Translations under genes and position numbers: made by a program
The notes under the pieces: model-generated
Database searches by the model: none
Told to the model about the DNA's origin: nothing
The model's input: only the letters and a program-made list of their open reading frames with translations
Part shown: piece by piece, positions 41,921 through 62,349 of the stretch
How the letters are laid out: every line of letters starts with the position of its first letter
Position numbering within the stretch: position 1 is the first letter of the stretch
DNA from: Lineus longissimus
Lineage: Eukaryota > Nemertea > Pilidiophora > Heteronemertea > Lineidae
Direction: 5' to 3'
NCBI RefSeq assembly: GCF_910592395.1
Contig: NC_088320.1
Coordinates: 1,550,001 to 1,614,000, forward strand
Length of the DNA: 64,000 bases

Positions 41921-44900
41921 ATCTGTGATACTACACAGATTAAACAAGCTTCTTCACCCTAAAACAGAACAGTTATTGCCTACAATATCGATGCATAATG
42001 TACCAGATAAGAGCAAATTAAACCTGAGAATCTAGATCAACAACATAATAAATGGAGTTACAAGTAGGTTAAACCAAATATTTTACTGAAAGGGAAAACG
42101 ATAGTCCATGGACCATGGAGCTACAATAACCACTTCACTGCAGAGCATTTATAGTGCCGGTTTTTTTCGCTAAGACAGGCAGCATTTGTTGTCTAATGAC
42201 TTCATGAGCCACCAATAACATATCAAAGGAGCCCCAGATAAGATGCATTCGACTGCAAATGTGGTGAAATGGTTAAATTCACTGTTCAAAACTTAAGCAG
42301 CTGTTTGCGAAATGAACATGTGTTGAAATTAAAATTACCACTGACATTACTTTTTGTTGTGATCAGGATTTTGAATAGGTTCTCTACATGTCTAGGAAAA
42401 GTGCTATAGCTCTACATGTTGACCCACATTAGGTACCAGAAAACAATCTCAACTGACATTACCTACAGGCACTAACCAAACCCTACAGAGACTGAAGTTT
42501 ATGAAACATTTTATGAACATTAGTGCCGTCATACATACACTTGGTATACAGCCAAATAACCTTAGCTACACAGTACATGTAAAACAATGAACTAAAATAG
42601 ACACTAAAGATGATTTAAATAAATAGAACAAACAACAAATGAATGTCAGAACAGAGAGATCAAATCTAGTTTTTGTGTATGCGTGCCATTTCCACAAAAA
42701 TCACATCGCATATAGAACGGTCAATGCCTTGAATAGCATTGACGTGATTAGGTAAAATGTACTCGAAGTGTTAAACAATTGTTTGTTGAATAAAATATAT
42801 GAACATCCTGTGGCAGAAGTTTGAGACATTGATACTAGTATTGTTTAATCAGGCTCAAGAGTTTCGAGGTTGAATCTCAGTTAACCTCTCAAGTGCAAGT
42901 GACTTGATCCATTCTTCATACCATTTTTCAGGGGAAAACTCCCACCGCTAACGGAATATTGACTTCACAAGAAAATAATCATGGTTTCTACCTATCTTCT
43001 AACTTTAAATGCATACACGTAAGACTGAATGAGTGCTGATTCAACCTAAAACTGGCATAGTTTCAAATAAAAACACTGACAGTAGAAATAATAGTATAAA
43101 ATTTAACACTGTAGAAAAAAGTAGAAAACAAATTCTACAGCCTTACAAGTATTAAATTGAAAGAAACCATCTGTATGTAGCGCTACTCCACACGTTCGTC
43201 GTCTGCTGCTTGATAACATCGTCAAGCACAAACAAACCATAACCGAGGCATCAGCTTGAAAGGTGGTGGCAGAAGGTGAAGCTATTTGATGCACAAGGCA
43301 AATTATCCCCCATGAAATGTCCACAATGCATGACATCTGGCAACAAAGATGAAAGCACCAAACCCAACATACTGAAGCATGAACAAAATATCCTTGGTTC
43401 TGAACTATGGTATGATCACAATACAAATGTACATCTGTTCAAAGCTTCTTCTAATTCATAGCTAGCTATCCAAATTACATTGTGATTGAATAGCAGTACT
43501 GTCCTAACCATCGCTAACCTTCTTTCCTGAATTTGCACTCTGTGATTAGCTAACTAGCGCTGTTACAACTCCACCTCCTACGCTAACGCTACCTACGCTG
43601 TGGTGAACTGTTTACTTGACGTGGAATGGGTACCTAACGATGAGAAAAGTAAGTTAGTAATTAGCGCAGATAAGTAGCATACAAAATAACACATCTTGCT
43701 ATCACTGTACGACCCTTTAAAAGGACTTATGATGCTTTATCACATGTCTATTCAACATGCAGATTGAGAACGTCTCATGAGAACTTTGAGATCATTCTTC
43801 AAGACAGTACCCACAGACCGGTGGTCCCATTTGAACTACACTCACAAGTCAGCACCAAATGTACATGTAAATTTATTGTTCCATGTCGAATTTATTAGCA
43901 CCATTAGAACTTCTGGGCAAAACAACACCTGCGATAAAGTGATATTCTAGAAAAAATACACATGTAAATACCATTACCATAAGCTAAATTCTACAATGGT
44001 CTACAAGTACAACACTATTGAAGTGACGTACTGCTGCCAGCTGGAAGAATAGTGACTAAAGCCTCACACAACATATCAGAATTATTGACTACAGTATGGT
44101 TACAAGTACTAGTAGCTAAGTCAGTGCAAAATACCTTACTAAGCAGAGGAAAACAGCCAACATATCGTCACACAACACCACACTGTATTGCATCAAAGAG
44201 GGGCAATATCAAATGATGGGTTAGCCTATTACTGGTACGCCACTTTCAATTCCACTTTCTGCTTTTTCCCACATACTGGTCTTGTTTTAATCATGGAGCA
44301 GCCTACGTGTACACTACTGGTCAAAAACTCTCATTAGATACAGAGTGTAACTATCATTATCAACTCCTAAATTCTTCTTCATAATTTGACTAACTCTGGA
44401 TACACACATGTTACATGAAGTCTACAAGGACATTTTGTTCCCAACTGATTTCTGACCACCAGGACTTTCCTATTAACAGACTCAAATACAAATGTACATT
44501 TAGAGTACCTAACTGCCAGCTTCTTAATATTCTGTGTATTCTTTCGGATAACACCCTCCCTACCTTTATCACTATCAATCACATTTACCACCAAAATATT
44601 TGAGAAACACCAGAAAAGTCAGCCCAATTCATGAAATAAGCCGATTCTAACGATAATATACAAAGTCTTCATCTTCCGAAATGTGGTTAGGGGCTTGCAA
44701 GTGTGAGGAGGAAAGAATGCTCCCAAACTTCTAAACAGGCATGCCGCTGACGCAAGGCACACACAAAGCTTACCGGCCTTTCAATCACATTGCGGCTAAA
44801 ACCACAGAGGAATAAATTCCTTCTCTCAGCTAAAAATATCACACTGCAGTTGTAAAAGCTCTTGATCAAATCAGCAGAAAAATATACCACTTTATCACAA

Positions 44901-45498
44901 AAACTGTCCTCTCAAAATTTAAAAGCAAGATAATCTATACAAGTAACAAAAATCTTATGTCATTGAAAGACCCGGCATGTTACAGAATACTTCTAAAATG
45001 CATAAAACTGACTGACATTACTACTCAAATTTTGTTACCACTAGGTCAATGTTTCTTCAATCAACTAACTTAAATTTTGTTCAAATAACAACGTAGTTGA
45101 CTTTACGTTACAAAAGAGTTTCTAAATCTGGAGCAAGCATCTGCCTTATCATAAACTTACCTTGTAGCCAGTATTGTAGAAAATGCAATAAGTGGCCTTT
45201 TCAGATTTCATGCCAGGGCCACTTATTGCACTTTCTACAAAATGGTGTCATTTGATATACATAGAAGTGCGAAGCAATGCCCAGAAGTGTTCCAGAGATG
45301 TCAGGGCTCTTAGCTATGGAACAGTACACCTGTACTCAAATCTACGAACTCATCAAAGGGTTAAACTGCACTTCCATTCCACAAAGATCTTGGCAAGAGA
45401 TGCAACAAATTTGATACGACATTGGTCACACTTGCAAAGCAGAGAATGAAATTGCACTCACCTCCTAAATGTGTACCTACATTTTAGACTTGTCACCT
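41921..45498 (-). other. Probable long 3' UTR of the hnRNP gene / intergenic
   Basis: Downstream of the hnRNP stop codon on the minus strand, AT-rich and without coding exons. Minus-strand AATAAA sites are at 43872-43877 and 40997-41002. A strong hairpin is listed separately at 45174-45240. Confidence 0.35.
45174..45240. ncRNA. 24-bp-stem hairpin (miRNA-like or foldback element)
   Basis: 45174-45197 (TTGTAGAAAATGCAATAAGT...) pairs with 45217-45240 with one mismatch (A against G position) and a 19-base loop. The size suits a microRNA precursor, but the near-perfect stem also fits a small foldback transposon. It lies about 260 bp downstream of the hnRNP stop codon. The structure is seen; an RNA product is conjecture. 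Confidence 0.35.
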
Positions 45499-48400
45499 TC
45501 AGTTTGAACCAGACTGAGCATATTCTGGAAAAGAAAGGTTTGGAAGTTTACAACATGAACTAAAACATACTCTTTTCACAGCGTAGTTTTGACGGGACAG
45601 AACCGAATTGCCGACCAGCAAAAAAAAGGGCAAGTTTATCATAGAAGAAGACATCCAATTCAACGGGGCACACAGGTAACTTGTGCACATCTTACCAGAA
45701 TATGGCCCTGAATTCCGATGAGTTCGCTGCTGCTTCTGCCTCATGGGCCCTCCCGCACTTGACTGGTCCCCATAGCCTTCCTTTGGTGCTTGATTCTGTT
45801 GTTGAGGGGGTTGACTGTAACTCGCTGGAATGACACAGAAGTTGTGAAACTTTCAAAGCTTTTGTACGCACAGCACAAGTCAAATGTGACCATCTGATTT
45901 TCAATAGAAGTACACTAAACTTGTCTTGAACATCGATGTGGTACTAGTTGAATATCTGTACCCCAATATTTTGTATTCTATGACTGAGAGCTCAGAAAAT
46001 GACTCACCCTCAGGTGGTTTTTGCTCTGTCCCGCCTTGGTTCCAGGCGCCTGGTGCAGCCTGGGGTACAGTGCCATTTGGTCCGCCACGATTCCCCGGTC
46101 CTTGATTCCAATTCCAATTCCCACCAGGGCCTTGCGTCCAGCTCCCTTGACCCTGGTTCCAATTACCAGGACCTTGAGCTGCACTTGGATTAGGTTGAGT
46201 TTGTCCACTGTTCACTTGGGGTGCACTGCTCCCAGCCCACTGATTATTCCCACCGGGACCCCCGCCTTGTGGATTCCAATTTCCTGGCGGGCCATTTGGA
46301 CCCCAGTTCCCTCCAGGTGGCCCAGACCAGTTGCCTTGATTCCAACCTCCCCACGGACCATTACCCCAATTGCCTTGCTGGTTTCCTGGACCCCAGTTTC
46401 CCGGCCCCCATTGGCCTTGCCAACCAGGACCACCAGAGCCCTGGTTCCATTGTCCGCCTTGCTGATTCCAGGGTCCATTTCCCGCTGGCTTCTGATCGGT
46501 CTGACTAGCAGGTGGTGCAGCATTAGCATCTGCCACCTGCCCACCTCCCTGGTCTGGGGCAGCTTGTGGTGGGCCACCACCTTGCCAATTTCCAGAGCCA
46601 CCTCCACTCCAATTATAGGGTCCTTGGTTCCAACTTCCCCCACCACCACCAGGTGGTCCTTGGTTCCAGTTGTTCCACGGACCATTCTGGTTCCAGTTCC
46701 CAACCGGAGGTCCGCCTTGACCCCATTGACCTTGATTCCAATTGTTTCCAGGACCACCGCTGGGACCGCCGTACCAATTTCCCTGTGGGCCACCTTGGTT
46801 CCAGCCCCCAGGAGGGCCCTGACCTTGACCTTGGGGGCCTGAGGGAACTTGACCCTGGTTCCAGTTCTGACCTTGACCTTGGTTCCAGTTTTGACCTGGA
46901 CCTTGACCTTGCTGATTTTGGTTGTTGCCATTGTCGGCATAGTTACTACCTCCTCCACCACTACCACCACGACTGGTACCATCTTGATCTGGAAAATGTC
47001 AATGATGTCGTATCAGTATCGTAGCCTGAGGACTGGAGGGGTTCCAAACTATATTTCATCCTGACAGGACAAGTCAACGACTCTATTTCAGCTCTAAAGA
47101 GTATTGCTATAATGTGAGACATCAAATCTAAATCTAGACAGAATACACAGAACTTGATTATGGTCATCATAGTAAATTCTCCCTTTTTCCAAATGTAAAA
47201 TACTTTCATTTTAAGATAAAAACAAACTAGCAAAGCTACCTTTATGTCTTAAAAGTTCATTCTTGGATAAACTTTTCTTTGCCTCGCATTCACGCCCTTT
47301 GATCACATGGTCTTTCTCAACTGGAATGGGAAATGTACAACAGTGATGAGCTAAGCCATGGTGATCAAAATAGATTGGTGTGTAGTCGCCTGGAAGGTGG
47401 AAATTAGACAATTCTTTGTTGACCTTTCTTCCTGAAGAGACCCGAGTAAGCCTAGACAATACCCTGCTTGTGAGCTTTATATTTGGCGCGAGTTAACCTT
47501 ACGAAGCTGCAAAGTTATGAAACAAACAGGTCAAAATCGTCCATATACTCACTGCAAACTTTATCTGCCGCATCCTGGCTGTCTAACACAACATACGCAA
47601 ATCCACGACTGTTGCCTTCCTTGTCGCGGATAACCTCTGCACTCTTCACACCAGCATAACGGCTGAAGTAATCTATCAAATCCTTCTCTTCTACATCATA
47701 TTTAATTCCGCCCAGGAATATTTTCTTTGTGGGGTAATTTGCCTCCACCTTAATGGTTTCCTGACAACGAAAAGGAATACACCAGTCAAGGACAAACAAA
47801 TCAAGTTTTATGAAAATAGCAAGTTCGAGTTTTGTTTGCTGAAGCTTTGTAACACAAAAAATGTTGTTTGCCAAGATACACTTTCTGTATAAACACCAAC
47901 ATGTCTCCCGATGTCTACATTTTCAGCAGTTGGATCACAATATCGGTATTAGGACTTGGACAACAGATGACGTTTAAAAAAGATTATCTTTGTCTGTAGT
48001 GCAAGACCAGAACATGATACCAGAATGGAGCAGATGTGATGGAGATTCTTCATCACCTTATCCTGCTTTCCCTTTCTCTGAACTGCTCTTCTTGTCTCGA
48101 CCTCCTTGCTGTCTATAAAATGGCCGTTCTCCAGCTTTTGCACTTCATCAACGCTTTCTGCATCTTTGAAAATAACGAAACCAAATCCTTTGGATCTGAA
48201 AATAAGTTTGGAGCAATGATTCCTCGAGTCTCAGAAGAAAACAATGAATAATTTCAGAGCGAGAAAGATTTTTTGTACAGTACTTGATGGACAAGGCCTT
48301 GTTGTGAGAAAGTGAAATTCTACCATACCACGGCCACGCATTGTACATTTCCACCAGTCCTCAAGACGAGTCTTTGTATGTAAACAAACGAGTATCAGTA

Positions 48401-48876
48401 TGGCCTCAACAGTCACCAAAAGGCAACACTTGACAAACCTGTCATCCTTGTCTCTGATGACAACACAATCAACAACTTCACCAAATCGGCTGAAGTAGCC
48501 TGACAGAGATGCTTCATCAGTCTTGCGGTTCAATCCACCAACAAAGATTTTCCGAAGGGATTCCTTGACCTGCAAAAAAAGGAGCCCTCACAATTTGACC
48601 AAAGAGGACAGTAGCACGGTGCAAGCAAGCATGAAATACCAGAATGAGTACACCCTCAGTCTTTAAACCCTTCGGACTGTACAGTCTTCAGTCTTTCATC
48701 TTTTATGCTTTTCACTAGGCCCAATCACTTTTTGACTTTCACTTTCAGACTGAAAAAATTGCATCAAAAGTATGGCCGTTTATCACTATTTTCAATCTTT
48801 AATGCAAGTAAAGTTAAGTTATTTGTATGGTATAGAGATATATAAAAGTAAATCGCACCGTTGGTCGCTCATCCAT
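45499..48876 (-). CDS. hnRNP A/B-like protein with two RRMs and a Trp-rich low-complexity tail
   Basis: RNA-binding protein, expected in nuclear mRNA processing. Exons (minus): 48876-48859, 48569-48439, 48195-48057, 47760-47553, 47320-47240, 46988-46008, 45824-45696, 45524-45499; in phase throughout, 570 residues. RRM1 has RNP2 KIFVGGL and RNP1 KGFGFVIF; RRM2 has KIFLGGI and RGFAYVVL. The 981-bp exon encodes about 327 residues made of WNQG, NWNQ, GGPGG and similar units with about 29 tryptophans and almost no charged residues, then SYSQPPQQQNQ and a short end YAQSGSN. The first exon (MDERPT) rests on a good start context but has an unusual GTGCGA donor; a different first exon is possible. Family: hnRNP A/B, squid, DAZAP1 group; I cannot fix orthology. 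Confidence 0.88.
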
Positions 48877-51348
48877 GGTTGCATTTGGTTGAAATCGGAG
48901 TGTTTTGGAGAAAATTCTTTACGAAAAGTGCAGTTTCAAGGCAAGTTTCGTTCTATCTTCCGCCGCTAGAAGGCGTTACAAGTCACGGTCATTCTAAAGA
49001 GCGTTCACCAGCGCGTACTAGCGTCTACCAGGTTTAAAAGCATTAAAATCATCAAAATAAAATCTATTGGTCATAAACGATATAAACAGGACATTTTCCA
49101 AGTTTCCTGGTCGTTTCATGGCATTTGTGTGCTAGATTAGCGAGTTGTTGTCTATAATGTACCAGCATCCACTATCTTGTCGGCGGCCATGTTGGATTTG
49201 ACTTGGAGGAAATGATAGGGCTTCCAAGCAGGAGCCCTGTGATTTTTAGACAACATCTCCCTTATCTTACACCCAAATGTCATGAACTATTTTTCCGAAA
49301 ATGTGTTTTATGGTGTACTGATAACGGTTATGGCTACTAAATTTTATTTTGATGACTTTATACCCGACTTTAAACCTGGTGGACGCTGGTGGGCGCTGGT
49401 TGACAATGTTTAGGATGACCGGTTACGATGTAAGGGTGTGCAGAAAATAACAACTGGAGTGTAGGACGGACAATCGATTAATATTCTGTGATGATATTTT
49501 TGGAATGGTAGGAAATAACAGAGTGATTTGGACATAATGAGATATCGCTATTAGATTGATTGGTTAAAATATAAGACTCAACAAACAAGATCAAAAGACT
49601 GAACAAAATACGCATCGGACGATGTGTCGGTCTACCGTATATTATAAATTCAAAGTCCACATTTTTATCAGCCGGGTTTCCCGCTAGAAAAGTGCCCGGA
49701 TTTTCATCGTTCTTGCCGTGTTTTGATAAATATATAAATCAGGTAACACAATCAAAAATAAGATAAAATGCAATAATCGAATATCATTTATTAAAGAGGC
49801 GATATATAGTACTAAGATTTTGCACAGTTTGGTGTGAATGTGTCGAGTTTTCGAACGATTATGAAGGTTTTTCCGACTGGCATTTTGTATACATGCATGG
49901 ATGCAATGCATTGATTGCATGTAAATGCATGCATCGCACGGGTATCGTGCACATGATGCAGACAAAGCGTGCTTTGCACGCAGTGTTCGCCTACATGTAC
50001 CGGTAAACCCATGTACCAATCCGCTTACCGGTCCTTACCTAATGTACATTGTACGTGTGTAAACAGCCCATGCATAGGCCTACTGTGTTTGCAAAATGAT
50101 CATTTGACGCCAGACAATGCCTCTCGAGCCATTGACTATTTAGATTGACATTGTTGTCTTGCGTAACGTGATGAGATGATGCAAAAGGGACCAAAATATT
50201 GGTCCACTCCGTAATACTCACAGTTATTGTTGTGGTGCTGGTAGTTGCCATCTCATGATCTCTCTCTGTCCTTGTGTTTTGGCAACTCAAACAGATAAAA
50301 ATGCCAAATTGATTAATTAAGCAATCAAAGAACCTCTTTGCCTGTGGTGAAAACCTAGGTTACTGGCCTGGTGCTTTTCCTTTTTGGGTGTGTTTTAAGA
50401 TATTTGAAATCAGAAAAAACAACCGAGCGGTTCTTTATTTCAACTGGTCCTCCGGTTTTCATCGTAGTGACTGAATGATTGGCTCCACCCCCTTGGCTGC
50501 ATGATTGAAGTGAACCTGATCTTGCCCTGAGGTACATTATAAGTAAGCATGAACTGTATCATGTGCTAGCCAAATACGGCAATGTATTGCAAGTGAAACA
50601 GAAGAATTCAGTTTATTTCATTGTTTCAACTTATTCTTGTCTAACCTGCCAGTACATTCATGTTAACTTTGGTACTGACAACGTAGATGAACTTGGCAAG
50701 CTTGAAAATGAGCTAAATCTGTAAATCTCTGATTGTTTTGTTTGAGGACAATGATGTGTTGGCCATTCTTTGTTCTGTCACCTGGGCTGATCTGATGGTT
50801 TCTGCCTCAGGCCATTTTTGAGTGCAACAGCGTATACTCTTTTCACAATCATTTCAATTTAACAGAGTAACAGAATATACCCATTAAATCAAGTTTTTTA
50901 TAAAAAGATGTTGGACAATTGTGGCATATGATGGTGTTTTGTCTGGTTGCCAGACAGATAGTTTTGAAAAAGCTGTGATTTAGAAATTGTTGCGTCTTTG
51001 TGCCGTGGTGGTTTATCATTCATATAGAGCTCTGTTGCACAGGTTTTAAAATTTAAGGATGCACACCTATCAAGGCTACGTAGAATGGGTATGTTTGTTG
51101 TCTTACGTCAGTACATGTACCTTGTTGACAAAAAAACCCAAAACATTAGCACCATTGTGTCCTTCGCTTTTGCTTCAGCAAGTTGGTTCTTTATGGTCTG
51201 CCTCTGTTCAAGGAGTGCGATGGAAGCTGTTCTACAGAAGTCGCTTTGTCCATTTGTCCTCACTTTGTGACTGAGTGGCTGCAAATGTGTATGTTTGAAC
51301 TTGTATTTTGTTGTAATGTCTTTCCACATTCTATGTCGTTTTTCCTAG
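48877..51348. other. Spacer between divergent hnRNP and HP1 genes
   Basis: No coding exon seen. It should hold the hnRNP promoter and the untranslated first exon and promoter of HP1, because the first HP1 coding exon is preceded by a splice acceptor (GTTTTTCCTAG). Several CATGCA/TGCATG palindromes cluster at about 49890-49935. Confidence 0.4.
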
Positions 51349-58247
<6,899 letters not shown>

Positions 58248-58857
58248 GAAGTGATGTGTCAATAACAATGTGTTCTAACTTTCGTACCAATTTGCATTTC
58301 ATGTGAGGTTTGATGTGCATCAGCTCAGTTTTGTGGAATGCTTTGCACTTGAAGGAAGTTCTTTACCATCTGGGAACATGGCTGTGCCAGATCGACTGTA
58401 AACATGTTGGTATATCCTTATGAGATTCGATAAAATTCAGGAGACCTTTGTACTTTTCCCTGCCATTGAGTAGTGGATACACCAGTTCAACAGATTCTGT
58501 TTGACGGTGAAAGCACCAGACACGTGCCATCAGACATGACCTAGACTACTTAATGCGATGGCCCTACTGCGCCATCGTCAAACAGTATCCTTGATTTTAA
58601 TATCTTCTTAAAATTTTAAGGTACATGTTCATTCTCGGTTAAAATTCCTACATAGTAAAGAAACTCCCATGCCTTCCCCAGTCTGAGCTGGTATTTTTAA
58701 AAATCGAAAAAAACTTGTGTGTTTAGCAAGCATGGTTGCTCGTCCATGTGTAGGTCCGATTTTACCATCAATCAAGTTTGGTCAGAATTAAGTGGCCGAG
58801 AGTAGTTCAAAGGGATAATGGAAATAAGTAGAATTACAAGTTTTGTTTTATTTTTCC

Positions 58858-58863
58858 AATAAA
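58858..58863 (+). terminator. Candidate polyadenylation signal, HP1 (exon B form)
   Basis: AATAAA about 610 bp after the exon-B stop codon, after a T-rich run. A usual 3' UTR length. Confidence 0.5.
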
Positions 58864-58869
58864 CTGGAT

Positions 58870-60235
58870 GCACCTGTTCCAATATTACCAGTAAAGGGAC
58901 CCGGAAATGTAGTTTCGGTAGACTATTTTTCTCATTTTCTCAAATTTTCTCCAAAAATGTGACACCAGTCTAAACCTAAAGCACAATTTTCCTAGCCTCT
59001 TCATTTTATCAGATTTCACCAAAACGAGTCATTGATAAAATCATGTTTAGCTGGCGTTATGTATCAGTAACATCATATCACTCCAGTCTAATAGACTTGT
59101 CATTTAATAATCAGACCTTGGAGAATCTGCTTCCCAGCTTGATGAGAATCATGATTGAAGAACATTGTTACCTGCCAGATGTACACAACTCTGTGTCTCT
59201 GAACACTCCAAAAATGCAGGCCGTCCAGCTCGGTAAATTGGGGGGGGGGACCTACCTGATTATCATCAATATGGTAAATTGAGTCGCCAGGCTGAATCAG
59301 ATGTTTGTGTGTGCTATGTATCGGTTGCTTTCCCCTCAAGTCCGCTGTATCCTAAGTTACCCATCACCCACAACCCAGTGTTAGACAAAGTCAGCTTTGA
59401 TCACAACTCCAGTTTCTGTCTTCATTTTGATACACGCTGTAGAGCTGGAAACAATCGTTAGAAACTTCCTTTTTGTAATTTAACCACTTTTGTACAGTAC
59501 TTCTTGTGGAGTGCTGTACCATGTCTGACGTTGTCGAGCCAGCTGACCTGTTGTATGTTGTTGGTAAGTCATGTTGTGCAGGCAACTCTGCCTAAGTCGG
59601 CATTGTTTAATCGCTAAGTAAAATGTAAAGTGAAAAAATACTTGCCCCAACAACCCAACAAATGGTGTTGTTGGATGCACTTTGACTGCCTGATAAGCAG
59701 GGAAACGATAAGTTCCATGGTTAGCGATTCTGACTTGGGCAGAGTTGCATGTTCTTTTAACCTTTTGTAAATATTGTCAGCCTTTTGTTTCTTTTCTCAA
59801 TCCTGTCAGAGATCCAATTTCAATTTGATATTTTATCGCTACCTTCTGTAATTGTAACAACATTATTGTGTCTAGAACTTTAGTACTGACCTGTTTGCGC
59901 CATTTTGCCATATTTTGGACATTATGACTTCTCACATCAACAATTCTGGTCGCTGAAGTCAGCCATTGTTTGAAGGACAGCTTCGTTCCTATGAATTGTA
60001 TACAGACAAACAAGTGTAATGCAATATGACAACAGTCTACTTAGCATTTGATTTTAGGAATAACATTTATCTCTCGTACATACTAGGAATATTTGATCAT
60101 GAAATTCATCATTTGTAGTCAACAGTGTCAATATATTTCTGTAACTCATGTCAGTAAACAATTTTAGTATATAAAGCATCTTCAGATTTATTTACTTCGT
60201 CTGATTTTGGAGAAATTGTCTGGCAGTTGATTGCA
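58870..60235. other. Intergenic, no gene seen
   Basis: AT-rich, stops in all frames. A G-run lies near 59240-59249. No domain recognised in the short frames at 59043-59680. Confidence 0.4.
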
Positions 60236-61015
60236 ACGCTGACTGGCCGAGGAGAGCAGTTAAACTGAGGAGTTCAGGCCAGGATGTAACAGGGCATACT
60301 CCAATGGATATGACAGACTCCGTTATAAATGTCTGGCCCACAGTGACACCTGTGCTGTTGCACACTTCCCCTGTTGGTACTGTTGGTCCTCTATATTCAA
60401 AGAAGGGCAGGAGGAGGTTGTACCTGTCTTCAAGAGCACAGTGAGATATTAGCTCGGCCCAATGTACCCGTCTTCACAAACACAGCGAGATGATAACTCG
60501 GTCTAAGGCAGTAGGCCCTGGTTCCTGTGGTGATGTTTGTGATTGAACAGACAGCAATCTTCAAGAGCATAGTGGGCTATTAGCCCAGTCCAAGGCCGGA
60601 GGGAATGATGTTTTGCTATTGAAGAGACAACCAGGTTGTACCTGTCTTCATAAGCATAGTGAGATGATAACTCGGTCTAAGGCAGTAGGCCCTGGTCCCT
60701 GTGGTGATGTTTGTGATTGAAGAGACAGCCGTCTTCAAGAGCATAGTGGGCTATTAGCCCAGTCCAAGGCAGGAGGGAATGATGTTTTGCTATTGAAGAG
60801 ATAGCCAGGTTGTACCTGTCTTCACAAACATAGCGAGATGATAACTCGGTCTAAGGCAGTAGGCCTTGGTCCCTGTGGTAAGAGACGACCAGGTTGTACC
60901 TGTCTTCAGAAGCATAGCGAGATGATAACTCAGTCTACATTAGGCCCTGGTGCCTGTGGTAAGAGACGGACATGTTGTACCTGTCTTCATAAGCGTAGCG
61001 AGATATAGCTCTCAG
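60236..61015. repeat. Diverged tandem repeats (~85/185 bp)
   Basis: A unit with GTTGTACCTGTCTTCA, AGCATAGCGAGATGATAACT and CGGTCTAAGGCAGTAGGCC recurs about six times with partial deletions, alternating with a sister unit (TCTTCAAGAGCATAGTGGGC, TATTAGCCCAGTCCAAGGC). Two neighbouring units make a ~185-bp repeat near 60460-60830. Confidence 0.8.
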
Positions 61016-61059
61016 ACCAAGGGGCCTTCCCCTGGTGGTTTTCTTCAAGATATAATATG

Positions 61060-61585
61060 TTAATGATAATAATGAAAATAATGAAAATAATAACATGAAC
61101 ATGAATGAATAAATAACAAGATAATGAAAAAAAAAAGAGATCCACCGGGAGTCGAACCCATGACAAGCTGAACCACGGTCTAACACTCTAAGTGCGGTAC
61201 GGTCAAGGCTTTCATGTTCACCTGGGGATTTTATTTGCGTTTTATCAACGAGCCCGGTGATGCATGACGAGATGACATCCCTCTAATGCAATTCAGGTCG
61301 TCGCCATATTGAAAACGCGCCGCAATTGTGACTAGGACGCGCAGGTGGCAGAGTGATTGGCCAAAATAGTTCCGGGTAATCTTATATTTCGATAGTTGTA
61401 CAGATTTTTCTCAGTATATCGTATCTACATACCTCAGTGATATAAAAGATAATGCTTGCAGTTGATTTTTCGTTTGAATGGCCTTTTTGAAAAAGTTTTT
61501 AGAATCGAAGTCAACAGGGTCAATAGAAATAGTTTTTGGCGCCAATGATGTCAGCAACATGGCGGATTTGTTCTAAAGTTCGAGT
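61060..61585 (-). mobile_element. SINE-like dispersed repeat, diverged copy 3
   Basis: Shares order and sequence with 1894-2715 and 12575-13398: box B (GGGTTCGACTCCCGG on the minus strand, about 61145-61159), GACGCGCAGGTGGCAGAGTGA, ATTTCGATAGTTGTACAG and ATGATGTCAGCAA. It has many substitutions and lacks the first ~150 bp and the last ~130 bp of the other copies. Confidence 0.7.
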
Positions 61586-62349
61586 CGATTCACTTGTAAA
61601 CCACTATGCCGACGCTCGCTGTGCCGGATGTGACTTGAAGGGACAAATTATAGATTGGTTTGAACGTTACTCCATCTCCCCATTCAAATGCTAGCTCCCG
61701 ATTCAACGACCAGTCAGTTTAACCATTTGTAACTCCATTCCCGGTTCGAAATGCTGGTCGGGATGTCTACTTTCTGACAGGCCAGGTGTCAACGTTGTCT
61801 CTGTAGCAGCAGGGCGGTGAACTGTCTTCTCTGTGGTCTCGTCGAGGTGTCTCAACCTCAGGTAGGCCAGGACACCTCTCCATTAAGGACAGCACACGTC
61901 AGCCCCGAGGGTGTCAATACACTTCTTGAGACACAACAGTATTTGAAAGATAATCCCTCATTTGCGGATTAAGACTATCGGTGTTCTTATCCTTTCTAAT
62001 GATGGCATTTAAGGATATAATTTATTCTAAGGTGTTTGAATGTTTTGCACGACCCCGGGGCACATTTTCATAAATATTGTGTTGTCATGTCGTACCCCCT
62101 GCACGTTGCACTCATCCCTCGTTGGCTCCATTGTATTTCACTGGTATTTCTATGGCAAAGACTTGGGTTTGATCGATACCACCGTATCAAGAGTGTAATA
62201 CTAGTACCTGCACGAGGACAGCGATCTGACAGATTGTCAAAAAATCTCGAATTCGTTTTTCCAATGTTGGAGATATTTGAGTGATTGTTGATCAGAGCTG
62301 CAACTAAAACAAGGATCTTTAGGATTTTTTATTTTCATGTGATGACAAG
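61586..62349. other. Upstream region of the lectin gene
   Basis: No coding exon recognised. The promoter and 5' UTR of the FTP-domain gene should lie here. Confidence 0.4.

Noticed and set aside
41633-41962. Five overlapping Cys/His-rich repeat ORFs
   Set aside because: The 27-bp minisatellite keeps frames open on both strands; no protein is implied.
46021-46842. 273-codon plus-strand frame opposite the hnRNP low-complexity exon
   Set aside because: Mirror of the Trp/Asn/Gln/Gly repeat on the minus strand, which has RRM exons and proper splice sites.
46212-46982. 256-codon minus frame rich in Val and Lys over the same exon
   Set aside because: Wrong frame; the phase from RRM2 and the next exon demands the WNQG frame.
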